The notes: generated by a model from the letters alone, not told the origin. Positions 22,339 through 36,127 are shown, counted from the first letter of the stretch. The stretch is 64,000 bases of DNA from Cryptomeria japonica (GCF_030272615.1 NC_081406.1:263528624-263592623), one strand, 5' to 3'. Program-made: numbers and translations.

Positions 22339-24773
22339 TTAAGTTATGTCAGATGGTGGGACAACTCCCATCTTTTGTCTCAAGTACTCAAATGTGCCCA
22401 AAGGAAGTGGCTTGGTAAATATGTCAACATTCTGCTCACCGGTTGGAACATATCCTACTATGACTTCCTTGTCTGCTACCTTATCCCTCAAGAAGTAATA
22501 CTTGATTGCAAAGTGTTTTGTTCTTGAGTGCATTACTGGATTCTTAGAGATGTTGATTGCACTTGAGTTATCACATCGGATTGGAATAGGTTCTGGTATT
22601 TCCACCTATATGTCCTTCAGTGTCTGCTTATCCACAATACCTGTGAACAACATGTGGCAGCTGCTATATACTCTACCTTAGCAATAGATAATGACACTGA
22701 ATCTTGCTTCTTGTTGTGCCATGATACTAGCCAGTCTCCTAAGTAGAAAGCACCTCCACTTGTACTCTTTTGGCCATCAATACATCATGCCCAATCTGCA
22801 TTACTATAAGCCCGCAAAGAGAAGTCTCCTTTCTTTGGATACCACAAGCCATAACTAATTATTCCTTACAGATACCTGAAGATTCTCCTGACTGCTTTTA
22901 AGTGAGACTATTTGGGAGAATCTTGAAATATTTCAACCATGCAAACTGTTTGTACAATATCTAGTCTAGAGGTTGTTAGATATAACAGACTACCAATCAT
23001 AGACCTATACAATGTCTGCTCTACTTCCGGAGACTCATCTAGTTTGCTCAATTTACAACCGATAACCATGGGAGTACTTACCGGTTTGTTATCCTCCATT
23101 TGAAACTTTTTCAACATGTCTTTAACATACTTGGTTTGTGAGATGAAAATTCCTTTCTCCTGCTGTGAGATCTGCAAACCAAGAAAATAGGACAACTCAC
23201 CCAGCATGGACATCTCAAATTTTGTCTTCATCTAATCTGCAAATTCTTTGCACATGATTTCCTTGTCTCCACCAAAGAAAATGTCATCCACATATACAAC
23301 AACTATAATCATATGATCTCCATTTACATTGATATACAAGTTGTTGTCTGCATTCCCTTTCCAGAATCCTTGCTATTTCAAGTATTTGTCTAACCGGGAA
23401 TACCATGCTCTGGGGGCCTGCTTCAAACCATACAAGGCTTTCTTCAACTGGCATACAAAACTCTCATCATCATGTAATAGATATCCTTCTGGTTGTTCCA
23501 TATACACTTATTCTTCAAGATTACCATTCAAGAACGTAGATTTGACATCCATTTGGTAAACCTTGTAACCTTTATAGGTAGAGAAAGCTAAAAACATTCT
23601 TATTGCCTCTAACTTGGCAACCTGTGCAAAGTTTTCTTCAAAGTCAATACCTTCCACTTGAGCGTACCCTTTGCAAACTAACCTTGCTTTATGTTGGATT
23701 ATCTTGCCTTCTTCATTCATCTTGATCTGGTAGACCCACTTGGTACCTATGACATTCTTGTCTGCCGGTCTAGGAACAAGTTCCTAAGTTTAATTTTTCT
23801 CAATTTATTTCAGCTCTTCATCCATGGCATCTACCCACTTCTCACTTTTGCTAGCTTCATCAAAAGTTTTGGGCTCAAGTTCTGTCATGAGGTAGAAATT
23901 TACCTGCTCATCGTTTTGGGCTAGTCTCCTTCTGGTCTGCACACCTTCATTGTTATCTCCTATGATTTGTTCTTTCGGGTGGTTCTTTTGAACATACTAG
24001 TTGGGGTTCTTGTTTGGTTCTTCTTCTACTGGTTCATTATCATATTGTTCTTCATACTCAACATTTGAATCATCAATGTAGGGTACCGATGCAAATTTTG
24101 TCTTATGTAGGTCTTCATCTATTCTCACATTTATACTATCAACCATTTTTCTTAATCTCTTGTTGTAGCATTTGTAGGCTTTACTATTGGTTGAGTAACC
24201 CAAGAAGATTCCTTCATCACTCTGGGAATCAAAACTCCCAAATCCATCAACATCTCTCTTGATGAAGCACTTACTTCCAAACACTCTAAAATACTTGAGT
24301 GATGGTTTTCGGTCATACCATAACTCATAAGGAGTCATTCTATTGTTCACACTGTACCCAATTTAATGTGTAGACAATAGTATGAACTTCTCCCTTCCAG
24401 TATGTATCCGGTATGCTGTCCTCATTCAACATTGTTCTAGCCATCTCCTTCACTATCCTATTCTTCCTTTCTGCCACACCATTCCGTTGTGGTGTTCTTG
24501 TTGCTGAATATTGTCTCTGGATTCCATTTTTCTCATAGTAGTCAATAAACTCATTTGAAGAATATTCTCCACCCCGGTCAGATCTTAAGAATTTTAATTG
24601 GTGTCCACTGTCATTTTCAACCATTCTTCTGAAAACCTTGAATCTTTCAAATGCCTGTGATTTTTCATGTAAAAATGTCACCCAAGTCATCCTTGAGTAG
24701 TCATCAATGAATAGCATGAAATATCTCTCACCGGTCAGAGCCCTTGTCCTTGTTGGTCCACACAAATTTGTAT
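22339..24773 (-). pseudogene. Copia A integrase core, RT and RNase H
   Basis: Minus strand: integrase core with H-T-N-L-C-G-P-T-R-T at the start, F-L-R-S-D-R-G-G-E-Y at about 24570, and the Q-R-N-G-V-A-E-R-K-N-R block (24460-24490). RT follows with [13 protein letters not shown] (23530-23570) and an intact Y-V-D-D near 23285. RNase H ends in the I-F-T-K-P-L-P block and a stop at 22339. Several stops and frameshifts break the frame (for example near 23000-23240, 22620-22900 and 24350). This is the distal part of the element A polyprotein; the earlier part lies beyond insertion C. Confidence 0.85.
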
Positions 24774-24948
24774 GTACTTGTTGTCCTCAATTTTAGTGTG
24801 GCCAAAATTGTGAGGCAACCCAACAAAACTTGTTTGTTTCGTACCTTATGACCTCTGGGAGAGCTTGATCGACTTCATTGGTTAGCTCGTTTTTGCTTTT
24901 TGTTTTTGTTTCTATTGTTTTCTAAGTGTTTAAGATTTGCAATTTTTC

Positions 24949-26080
24949 CTGCAGGTTGGACTTTAAAGTCCGACCTGCAGGGTCCCTTCTTTTTCAAAGG
25001 AATTGCACATCAGACTTTAAAGTCCGATGTGCAAAGGTTTGATTTTCAACCTGCGGGTCGGACTTTAAAGTCCGACCTGCAAGTTATCCTTCCCCTGCAG
25101 TTCGGACTTTAAAGTCTGATCTGTAGGTTGTCTGGTCAAAAAGTTGCATGTCGGACTTTAAAGTCGGACTTGCAAGGGTTTTATTCCTACATGCCAGACT
25201 TTAAAATCTGACATGCCTTGCATGATTAGTAATTAATATCATATTTATTGCTAATTTAGGGGATTATTTATTGAATTTTCAGAATTATTTCTTCATTCTT
25301 GTTTGTGAAATTCTCCTTCACGCGTGCCCTCCTCCATTTTCCTCTGTCTTCGTTTGCTGGCCTTGCGGATTTGTCAAAACCCTACCAGATTTTCACTTGT
25401 TGTGGTGGATTGAGGTAGGTTTTGTTTTATTCTTATTTTTCCCTTTTGGTTTTTTCCCCGACATTATTTCCTCTTTGATTTTTCTGTTGGTTGGATGCAT
25501 ATTAGACATTAAGGTCTGATTGATCCTCAGATTCTCCCGATCCGCAAGTTATATACTAAAAACCATCTTCTTTTCCTTTCACCTCGCTTGCATGATGGGA
25601 TTTATAACCCGATCCGCAGGACTCTATGCAAAGATATATCCGCATATCAGATTTTAAAGTCCGATATGTAGGAGTGTCAACTTCGCATATCGGACTTTAA
25701 AATCTACTATGCGGAGAGGACATGTCAATTGGTTGCCCTTCCCCAATCTGCACATCGGACTTTAAAGTCTGATGTGCAGGTTTTTCAAATGTTTTATCCT
25801 CACACATCAGACTTTAAAATCTGCTATGCGAAGAGGACATTTCAATTGGTTGCCCTTCCCCAATCTGCACATCGGACTTTAAAGTTCGATGTGCAGGTTT
25901 TTCAAATGTTTTATCCTCGCACATCGGACTTTAAAGTCTGATGTGCTAATGATTTTTTCCAACTTGTAGATCGGACTTTAAAGTCTGATGTGCCGATGAC
26001 TTTCCCCTATTTGAACATCAGACTTTAAAGTCCGATGTGCAAATTTTGACTCCTAAGGTGCAGATCAGACTTTTTTCCCC
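24949..26080. repeat. Array of about 15 near-palindromes around GGACTTTAAAGTCC
   Basis: Units are 28-32 base inverted repeats centred on TTTAAA, at about 24949, 25006, 25050, 25095, 25143, 25190, 25645, 25685, 25748, 25800, 25863, 25918, 25965, 26012 and 26060. The inner arms are GGACTTT/AAAGTCC. Outer arms come in two matched versions, CCTGCAGGT... with ...ACCTGCAGG and GCACATC... with ...GATGTGC. Some units carry compensating changes and others single mismatches. A gap (25230-25640) separates the first six from the rest and holds eroded remnants. Confidence 0.9.
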
Positions 26081-26208
26081 GACCTGCTATTTTTGATAGT
26101 TTTACTCCCAAGCCTATTCTGAGTCCGATTTTTCGATCCGATTGATAAAAGTTGATTTTATTGATGATGATAACTATCAAAGAAGCTAATCCTCAATGTT
26201 GAATGCAG
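25415..26208 (+). other. Possible intron in the element C transcript
   Basis: A good donor (GGATTGAG/GTAGGTTTTG) and acceptor (TTGAATGCAG/TCATTTGC), 10 bases before the ATG at 26219, would remove the second half of the palindrome array. This is inferred from splice-site shape only. Confidence 0.3.
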
Positions 26209-26218
26209 TCATTTGCAA

Positions 26219-29200
26219 ATGTCAAATCCCTCTCACAACAAATCTGAGCCTTCCTCGAGCCAGTTGGAATCTTCTTCGGGTAAAACATCAACAAAAAAGA
26301 TGAAGTTCAAGTATGATAAGTACTTGAATGTGTACCCATAAAGGTCAGTAGACTCAAACATCAAGGATATAAAAAATACAAAAATTAGACATGTCAGTAT
26401 GCAGAATTTTATTGACTGAGTTGAGAAAGCTCTTGCCCACCTAACAAACCTAATCAAATCCGAGTTGCATAAATATGCATCCTTCCCAGTTGCAGCTCAT
26501 GATCCAAAATTTGTACTTGCGGTAGTGGATAACTTCGATCTGAATACAAGACAGGTTAGGGATGCTGATCAAAATGTCATCATGACTCTGGATAGTATTT
26601 TCTTCAATAGTGTTTTCAAAGGTTCTCCAGTTGAAGAAGTAGCTGACATTTCTCAGGAAAGTGCTCAAGAGTACTATGAGAAAAATGAGACCAAATGCAA
26701 GAAAGTGATCAATACTGTGTACCTCTCTGCTGCCAAAAATTCCACCACCTCGCGATGGCCCAAGTTTTTCACAAGAGTGACTTCAATGAGTACAATGAAA
26801 TGGTCACCATGTTATCAAGAGTGAAGGGTTTAAAGGACTCTCACTACTTTCAAAGTTGGATGTATTATTACATGAATATAATTAGGAAAGGGGCTGCTAG
26901 GATTGATTGGGGTGAGCAGATCAATGATGCACTCTGCACACAGTTGAAAGAAGTCAAAGTAGAATTGAAATTTTATATGACTTCCTACTTGGTTTATGCA
27001 ACTGCTTCCATGAGGCAATATCCAGGTTTGTCTGCTAAAGGTGATAGGAGATTAGTTCCTGTCTGGGAATACTAAGATCAACTTATGATCAAGAATCAAG
27101 GTAGCCACTTTAGAAGAGTCAATGATGCCTTCTTTGCTATGTGGAAGTGCATGTTTGATAAAAGCCCGCAGAAGAAAATATTATCAGAGGCTGCATATAA
27201 CAGGGTGTCTCATTTTGGATGCGTTTTCTTTCAGTTCCCAACATTCACTTACATCTAGATCAGATGTTTCTCAGTTGATCCCTTCATTCTACCAAGGTAT
27301 CCTTCTGAAAAGATTGTTCTCATGGAGTTGTATCAACAACTAATCTATGTGCATGAAAAACAATCGCAAGGACATAAGACTGGGTTGAAGTTCCCATAAT
27401 CAATTGGTAGGTACTCAGTTCTAACCAACCCCAAAGCCAAAAACATGGAGGAATAAATGCAATGGAATACCGTGAGAAGATTCAATGCACGAAACAATTT
27501 TGATTTTCATGGCATGAAGAACAAACTCAAGAGGAGTTACACCCATATCTATAGGTTTGAAGATGTATGAGCAGACTGTCAAAATGAAGAAGATATAAGA
27601 AGGATGGATTTCACTCGTCTTACCCTAGAGCAGATTGAAAATTTGGATTTAGCAAAGATCCCAATGGCCATGGAAGACACTGATGACATAATAGACCCTA
27701 TCTATTATGAAAAGAAGATTGTCAACTCCCTGCTCCCACCGATGCAATGGTAAAAAAAGGAGAGTAAATCTATCACTCAAAGAATATCTCCTATTTTGGC
27801 AAACACCAATGCATGGTTGCTTAAAAAGAATCTTAGAATGAAACAAATTCCTGCTAGTTCTGGAGATGACGATAATAGTGATGGCCCGACTGGTATGATA
27901 ATTACGGTTCAAACAAGAACTAAGGCCAAAGCAGATTCACAAGCATTATCCTCAGCTTCTGTAATGCAATCCAAGGGGAAAGGACCCAAAATCAAGTTCA
28001 CAATTAAAGGGTCCAAGAAAGCTGAATCATCCTTAGCAGCACATGAGACAATTATGAAGGATCTAGAACAACATACTGCTGGAGATACTGAAAAAGAGAA
28101 AGAGGTGAAAGAAGGTAAAATTCCTCAACAAGAGGAAACACAAGTTGAAGAAACGTCACATCTTGGTGAAGTTAATGTTCCAGCCACTACACAGGTGCCA
28201 ACTCATTCACAAGTGATTATTCATTCCATCGATTCTAATTCTGATCATGAGGAAGAGGAATTTGATGATGAGGACCTGGGTATGGGCATGACTCAATCAG
28301 AGACTGCTCAACAATTCTTCACACTATCCAACTTTTCCAGCCTTGATGATATTCCTTCAACCACTATTGAATCTTTAATATTGGAGTTTCATGAAGCTAT
28401 GGAACAAGCATTTGTGGAACAACAAATGATGACCTTACCTTCTACAGTAGTCATAACAAAGATTCCATCTCAGGTAAGCACTGAATTTATTTCTACTACG
28501 ACAATTATAACAGAAATTCCACCTTTGGTTATCACTCAAGTTGTTACAACTGCATCCTCCACTTTCCCCTTTGTGGTCGTAACTGAAGAAGGGTCATCAG
28601 CATCAACAATTGTTGCTACATCAGCAGGTATATCACTAGATACTTCAACATTGATATCAGTCACCACTGCCAGTTCAAGCCAGCATGCTCCTAAAATACC
28701 AAGTGACACTCAGGAAGAAGTTACTACCCCACCGACCAATCTTGAATTACCACCTTGGATGGAGGTAGTAGCACCTAAGAGGAAGAAACAGGTGATTTCA
28801 TCTGATGAGTTTGACTTTTAGCAATTGGTTCCTCCAAATCCCAAGGGAACAAAGAAGCCAAAGACTATTTCCCGAGTGTTAGTAGACCCGACCTCTAAAA
28901 GGAAGTATGTTGAAGTCATGGTGCCATCATCAGATAAGAATAAGGATGATATATGACCTGAGGATTACATCATGCAAACTGTAGAGCTTGAGCAGGAGAT
29001 GCATTAAAGTGTTAAGCTGGTTTCTCAGACGGCTTTAAACTTTTTGATACAAAGACTTGACCAAGAGAGGGATGAGAAGAATGAATTAAAACATAAATGT
29101 GAACAATTGACTAATGTTCTTCTGAAAGTTATCCAATCCTCTCAGGAAGTTGAGCCCATAGGATCCTCAATAGACGCTAAAGCTCTCAATAAAGTTGAAC

Positions 29201-29904
29201 AAGTAGGAGACAAGGGCCAAGTGGTGGACAAGTGGATAGCACGACTGAAGTCAAAAGGGTCTCATCTCCTAAGTTCAACAGTTAGGTTGTTGACAAATTT
29301 TGAAGTGATCCAAAGTCAGATGCAAAGTGTTAAAACTTCACTATCTCGGGAGATTGAAAATATTGAAAAAAGTACAACACTTTGGAGCAAAATGGAGGAC
29401 TTCAAAATAGACGTCCTCATTGAAAATAAAGTGGTTCCTTCAAGACAAAAATATATCTAAATCTTGTTGCTACTATCTTACAAGAAAGAGACAATAAAGT
29501 TGATGATAGTAGAGCTGGATTGAGAACGGAAGGAAGGTGATGATGAGATTGATCTCATTTCTGCCAGGATTGTTGACCTTCCTTGTTATCTGTATGATGA
29601 CAATCAGAATCTCGTTACTAGTGATGCCATCACACAGGAATTTGTGTCCTTAGTAGATAACTACACTAGACATGACTTCTCACTTGATGCATTTGATAAG
29701 TTACTGGAAATTCAAGTCAGTTTTGAGGTCCTTGCATCCATGCTAAAGGACGGGAAAAAGAAATTTGTAGAGGCTGAGGATACCATCTCCCATGTTCATG
29801 TGATCACAGATTCTACCTAGATGTCGAACCAAGCAGAGATGGAGGCCATCCTGACTAGGTTCGAGGAATTCCACAAATCAAATGAGGAGGAGAAAAATGA
29901 ATAA
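26219..29904 (+). pseudogene. Decayed ORF of element C, family not recognised
   Basis: Begins M-S-N-P-S-H-N-K-S-E-P at 26219. An N-terminal globular part (26219-27740) includes F-P-V-A-A-H-D-P-K-F-V-L-A-V-V-D-N-F and, after a frameshift near 26740, G-A-A-R-I-D-W-G-E-Q-I-N-D-A-L. An acidic/Thr/Ser-rich middle follows (27796-28821, open for 341 codons), then a coiled-coil-like C-terminus (28980-29904, E/K/Q-rich, M-I-Q-R-L-D-Q-E-R-D-E-K-N-E). At least ten stops, many of CAA/CAG/TGG-to-stop type, interrupt it. There are no RT, integrase, protease, transposase or zinc-knuckle motifs. It could be a highly derived gag-like protein or a captured host gene; I cannot tell. Confidence 0.6.
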
Positions 29905-30607
29905 AGTGCCCCTTTTTGGCATTTTCTTTCCATGTAGTTACATTTTTAGATGCTGCAAGTTTTCTCCCAGCTGCATGTTTTCTTTCTGCAGTAGTTGTAG
30001 TCAAGTGGGACTGTGCAGTTGAATTAGTCAACTATGCCCACATTTTTCTCCAATTTTCTTATATATAAGGGGGACCCTCATTTCTATATTTTTATTTTGG
30101 ATTATGCTAAGAAAAACTCTACTAAATTTTTGCCTCAACTAAGACTTTGAGCTTTGTTGTGAGAATTTGATCAACCAAATAAAGAAAGCAATTTATTTGA
30201 TCCTAAACTTTGTGTTGTGTTTAAAAGGAATTGCTTATATGAGTTAATGTTCTTAAGTTCATGACTTATATATGTTCTTGAATTTCTTGATATAGGAAGT
30301 ATTGTTAAGCGAATTAAAGAGCTCTTAAATTATGAAAGTAGACTTTGTGCTCCTTGAGTATTTGAGAAATTTTTTATTGTTAAGTAATTAGTAGTAGGCT
30401 TTGTATTGCTACTATTGCTTGTAGTTTTTAGGATTAAGGAATTATACTTGAGGACTTTGAGATGCAAGTTGAATTCCTTTTCATTGTGATAATTAGTTTA
30501 GTTGGTGCTATATTCAAGAAAGACTTTGTGCTTCTTGTTTATAAAATCTTGATATAGTTTGCTAGATAAATTAGTTAATTTCCTTAAGTATCAAAGTGAT
30601 AGGGAAA
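29905..30607 (+). other. Element C 3' region with TATA-like box and AATAAA
   Basis: Non-coding. TTATATATAAGGGGGA at about 30057, then about 115 bases on CAAATAAAGAAAG. This looks like U3-R of an LTR, but no matching sequence exists at the left end of C. Interrupted at 30608 by element B and resumed at 37233. Confidence 0.4.
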
Positions 30608-31667
30608 TGTTAAGTCCCGGAGACAACTGAGAGGGGGGGGGGGGTGAATCAGTTGTCAAATAAATTTAAATCAAAACAACTTAACCAACTTACTGCTTAA
30701 TACCGGTGAACCTGTCTTTTATACCGGTGGACAGTTTTATCAGATAATTGCAATACCAGTAAAGATTAATGCATGAAATAAAAGGACAAAGTCATCCACA
30801 ACACATAACACCAATATTTGTACATGGAAACCCTGTAAGAGGAAAAACCACGGTGGGAAACCTTACCCACAATCAAATGATACTACTGTAGATAGTAAGT
30901 GTATACAAATGGGGTCTGCACATGTAGAAAGGCCAAGCGCCCAGAGCTCACTACTCAGACACAAAATAGGAGTCATACTGACTATAATTGGATGGTTAAA
31001 TCCAACAAGGATGTACTGCTCAAAATAACATCTTCATATGTTGGATTTAGTACCGGTGTAGTTCTGATATGCTTTCCCAAAAACCTTGCTTCACCTTCAA
31101 ATGATGTTTGCATGTATAGCTTTTCTTATTCTCGCATACCTTCACACAAATCTTCTTCTCATACCACATTCGATCTTACAAATAAGATCTTACATTTATA
31201 TCATAACCTAAGACCAATTTTAGTAGGTCGACTCTACAAGATATTACAATAAAATCATTTTACAAACAAAACAATATCTGATGCAATAACTAATTCAACA
31301 TGTCGGCTTGATGCATTTAAAACAATAATAAATCATCTCCATAGCATGCCATGTTGATCTGGAAAAGATAAACCTGTCGGTGTATAACCTGGACCTATTT
31401 GCCGGTAACAACAAATATACAAATACGAATATACCATAAACAAATCTCTAAGACAAGGTGTCCAAACAATGTCTTTGACATAACCAAGTGTTTTCCATGC
31501 CATTCCAAGTGTCGGTGATCATTATATCCTGTCGGTGTACCATATACCGGTGACTGTGCATAAGTCACTTGCTTACCGGTAAATATTGTTGATTCTCCAA
31601 AGTGCTAGAGTTGATAAAGTTTAGTAGATGTTGACATCAATGATAAAACCATACCAAAATACCAACA
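30608..31667 (-). repeat. 3' LTR of element B
   Basis: TGTTAAGTCCCGGAGACAAC ... ATACCAACA on the plus strand, with a G-run of twelve at about 30637 and several ACCGGT motifs. Matches 36184-37232 throughout. Confidence 0.92.
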
Positions 31668-32180
31668 ATCTCCCCCTTTGGCATTGATGGCAACACAAGA
31701 TGGAAAAACCATCAAAGTGCCAAAATAGAAATGCCAAATACCAAAGTACCAACAATTACCAAAATATAAGTTAAACTCTCCCAAAGTAAAGTAACAATCT
31801 CTCCCCCTGAGAGTAACATGTGTTTCCTTGTGTTTTTCCATACCAATCTCTCCCCCTTTGATATCAAATGCCAAAGTAATAGAAACATTTTCAGATACAA
31901 AATACCAACCAATATAGTATACCAACTACCCCCCCTGAGAAGTAGCTTCCTCATCAAAGACCGGAGTAAAAGTTTTCTCTTGTTACTTCTGTCGGTTGAT
32001 GATAGATATCAACTTCCCAAGTCTCTACCGGTGGGGGTATGACCCCAAGCTGGTCTCTGCGATATTCAAAAGTCTCCTTAGGCAGAGGTTTAGTAAAAAT
32101 ATCTGCAATCTGCTCTTTTGTATTCACATAAACCAGTTTTATTTCTTTTGCTTCAACATTTTCCCTTAGAAAATTCAGTT
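31668..32180 (-). promoter_or_regulatory. PPT and 3' non-coding of element B
   Basis: The PPT (minus CAAAGGGGGAGATT) abuts the LTR. At least three more purine tracts follow within 270 bases (minus AGGGGGAGAGA at about 31800 and 31850, and AGGGGGG at about 31930). Confidence 0.7.
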
Positions 32181-35100
32181 TTATAGAAACATGTTTGGTT
32201 TAGAGTGTAATACCGGGTTCTTAGATATATCAATTGTTGCAGTGTTATCACAATAAATAGTTATAGGTTCCTTGCATTTTACCTTTATGTCTTTCAACAT
32301 TTGTTTAAGCCATAGTACCTGTGTACAGTTAGTTGCTACTAAAACATATTCTGATTCTGTTGTTGATAAGGATGTACAACTTTGTTTCTTACTCAACCAA
32401 GAAACTAGATTGCTTCCAAGAAAAAATGCTCCGCCAGTGGTGCTATTTCTATCATCCACATCTCCAGCCCAATTTGCATCTGTGTATGCACATAATTCAA
32501 AGTTTTCATCTCTAGGATACCATAATCCAAGATTTGTAGTGCCTTGTAAGTACCGAAAAATCCTTTTTACTGTTGATTCATGATTTTCTCTAGGATTACT
32601 CTAAAATCTTGAAACAATACATATTGCATTCATGATATCAGGTCTGGTTTGTGTCAAATATAGTAAACCTCCTATCATAGATTTGTACCTGGTTGGATTA
32701 ACAGGTGTAGACTCATCCCTTGGTGATAGTTTGTCATTTGTAGTCATAGGTGTGCTTACTGGTTTAGAGTTCTCCATCCCAAATTTCTTTAGTAACTCCT
32801 TTAAGTATTTGGATTGACTTAAGAATATACCTTTGCCAGTCTGTGAAATCTGCAATCCTAAAAAGAATCTTATTTCACCGATCATAGACATTTCAAATTC
32901 TTGTTGCATTTCAATAGAAAAGTCTTTACATAATCCATCTTCTCCTCAAAAGATTATATCATCAACAAAAACTTCTATAGCCAAGATGTCGTCATTAGTT
33001 ATTTTATAATATAAGTTGTTGTCAGCATTACCTTTAGAAAAACCAATCTTCAAAAGATACTTATCCAATCTTGCATACCAAGCTTTTCTTAACCTGTAAA
33101 CCATATCTTTGTCATCTGTTAAATAAAATCCATTAGATTGTTCAATGTAAACTTCTTCTTCAAGATCTCCATTTAGAAATGCACATTTAATATCCATTTG
33201 ATAAACTTTGTAGTTCTTGTGTGCTGCAAAAGCCAAGAATAATCTGACTGCCTCAATTCTAGCTACTGATGCAAAGGTTCATTATAATCAATTTCTTCTT
33301 TCTGAGAATATCCCTTACACACTAGTCTTGCTTTATTTTTCATAACCTTACCATCTTCATTAAGTTTGTTTCTAAATACCCATTTGGTTCCAATTACATT
33401 TTTATCTATAGGTCGGGGAACTAATGTCCAAGTGTTATTCTTCTCAATTTGTTCTAATTCTTCTTCCATAGCTTTAGTCCAATATTTATCTTCACATGCC
33501 TCATTAACTGATGATGGTTCAATTTGAGAAATAAGGCATACCTCTTCATTTACCAATCTTCCTCTTGTCATAATTCATTTATGCTTGTTTCCAATTATTT
33601 GATCTTCAGAATGATTTAGTCTTACATATTGGGGTGTCTTTGTTTGCTGTTGATCCTCAGTCATAGTGGAATTTTCAGATGGTACCGGTGTAACTGGATC
33701 TTCATTCTGCACCGGTGGGTTCAATGTAGGTTCATTTGTTATAATTTCTGTTGCCGGTTCAGAATCTATATACCTTGAAGTTACTTTGAATTGTTCATCA
33801 ATCTTCACATTTGTACTCTCAACAATTTTCTACAATCTTTTGTTAAAACATCTATATGCTTTACTCTTAGATGAATAACCAAGAAATATTCCTTCATCGC
33901 TTCTAGGATCAAATTTTCCAATATACTCATCTCTTCTAATATAGCATTTACTTCCAAATATTCTGAAATATTTAAGAGTAGGAGAAATACCAAACCATAG
34001 TTCATGAGGGGTCTTACCGGTTTCAACTTTGATGTGAACTTTGTTAAATGTATAGACCATTGTACTTACTGCCTCTCTCCAGTATACATGTGGTAGGTTT
34101 GCTTCTGACAACATACTTCTAGCTGCATCCAAGATAGTTCTGTTTTTCCTTTCAACAACTCCATTTTGATGTGGCGTCCGAGGTGTTGATAGTTGTATTC
34201 TGATTCCATTTACTTCACAGAATGCATTAAATTCCTTAGATGTAAATTCTCCTCCTTGATCTGATCTTAGACATTTGATTTTCTTATCGGTTTCATTTTC
34301 TACCATTGCTTTGAACAGTTTGAACTTTCCAAGTGCTTCTGATTTTTCTTTGAGAAAAGTAACCCAACGCATTCTAGAATAGTCATCAATGGTTAACATG
34401 AAATATCTATCACCTTGTAAGCTTTTAGTTCTAGTTGGACCACATAAATCAGTGTGAATTAAGTCAAGAGCATTATTAGATTTTTCTAGAATACTTTTGA
34501 AAGTAGCTCTAACTTGTTTTCCAAATTGACATTCCTTACATACTTTATTGTGAGGTTTGACAATTTTAGGTAGATCTCTAACTGCCTTAGTAGTACTGAT
34601 TTTTACCATGCAATCAAAGTTTACATGATAGAGTCTTTTATGTCATAGCCAACTTTCATCAATATGTGCAATCAAGCATGTCCTTTCACTGTTATTCAAC
34701 TGAAAGATATTACCTCTAGTTTGATTACCGGTTGCAATATCTAAACCAGTTTTGTTCATAATTTTGCCTTTACCATTTTTGAATTGTAACTGAAATCCTT
34801 TCTCAACTAATTGACCAACACTCAAAAGATTATGCTTTAAACCTTCAACATAGTAAACATTGTCAGTATTATGCTTACCATCAAGAGATATTGTACCTTT
34901 ACCTTTGATCAGACAAGCTTTGTCATCTCCAAATCTCACTAGACCTCCATTATATTCTTGAAAGTTCAAGAATTTACCTTTATCTCCTGTCATATGATGT
35001 GAGCATCCCGAATCAATGATCCACTCATCCTTTACTTCAATTTTAGCTGCCAAGGCCTGCTCTACCGGTTGGATTGTAGGTGTCGGTTGATCTTCTGTTA

Positions 35101-36127
35101 TAGAAACAAAAACCCATCCATTGTCTGTTGGATCCTCATCAAAATCATCAGTCACTCCTTCATCAGCAAGATAACAAGATTTGTCTTTATTCTTCTTAAA
35201 TATGTATCTCTGATATTCAGGGTTAGGCTTGTATGTCCTTTTAGCTACTTCTCTTAGTCTAGCATGTCTATCAGGGCATCTTGAAGCAATATGACCAATC
35301 TTATTATAGTTAAAACATTTAAAGGGTGCTTTTCCTTCATACTTACTTCCAACTAGACCTTTAGGCATTTTCCTTGCAAATATTGCTTCAATTTCTTCAA
35401 GTTCTTCATTTTCTTTCCTGCTTTCTTCAAGTTCTCTTGCATAAAAGGATTTCCAATCAGATTTGTCAAATGATGTTGATGCTTTAAAGGCTAAATCTGT
35501 CTTTATAGTAGCAATAGGACCAAATTCCTCAATTTCAAAGGCTGAAAGTTTTCCAATCAATGTATCTCTAGTTACTGATGTATTAGGCATTGTTCTTAAC
35601 TCATTTATAGCAATGACTTTCATTTTATATGCCGGTGACAATCCTCTTAAAATTTTTGAAACAATTTCATCCTCACTTAAGGTTCCTCCACAATATTTAA
35701 TACCCAAAACAATTTCATTAACTATTTCCATAAAAGCAGAAATCCTTTCATCTTCTTCCATTTTCAGATTTTCATACCTAACCCGGAAGCTTTCATGTTT
35801 TGCAATTTTGACTATGGAATCTCCTTCATTCAGTGTTTCCAAATGATCCCAAATAGCTTTAGCAGTAGACCTATCTGATAATCCCATGATTTGTTGATCT
35901 GTTAATGTGCTCAAAAGTGCTTCTCTTGCTTTGCAATCATTTTCCTCATCTTTAGTCAGGTTAGGTGGATTAGGTTGACTTTGAGTAGGAGCAGTATAGC
36001 CATTTTTTGTAACATCTCGAATGTCCTTTCCAATGCAATTTAGATGTGTCTCCATTCTGATCTTCCATATGCCATAGTTGGTTCCATCAAGTTTAGGACT
36101 GTCCTTCCTGAAATAGTTAGTAGACAT
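32181..36127 (-). pseudogene. Copia B gag-pol polyprotein
   Basis: The first 494 codons are open (36127-34643): gag starting M-S-T-N-Y-F-R-K-D, a zinc knuckle C-F-N-Y-N-K-I-G-H-I-A-S-R-C at about 35280-35320 whose second cysteine is a tyrosine, and protease D-S-G-C-S-H-H-M-T-G at about 34990-35020. After a stop, 34609-33830 carries the integrase: H-T-D-L-C-G-P, R-S-D-Q-G-G-E-F at about 34250 and H-Q-N-G-V-V-E-R-K-N-R. RT follows in several pieces (33571-32601) with Y-Q-M-D-I-K-C-A-F-L-N-G-D and F-V-D-D near 32960 in place of Y-V-D-D. RNase H is at 32459-32181. Breaks at about 34640, 33826, 33573, 33250, 32940 and 32580 make it inactive. Confidence 0.92.

Noticed and set aside
24779-30607. LTR pair for element C
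   Set aside because: The region with a TATA-like box and AATAAA at 30057-30190 was compared with the left end, and no matching stretch was found.
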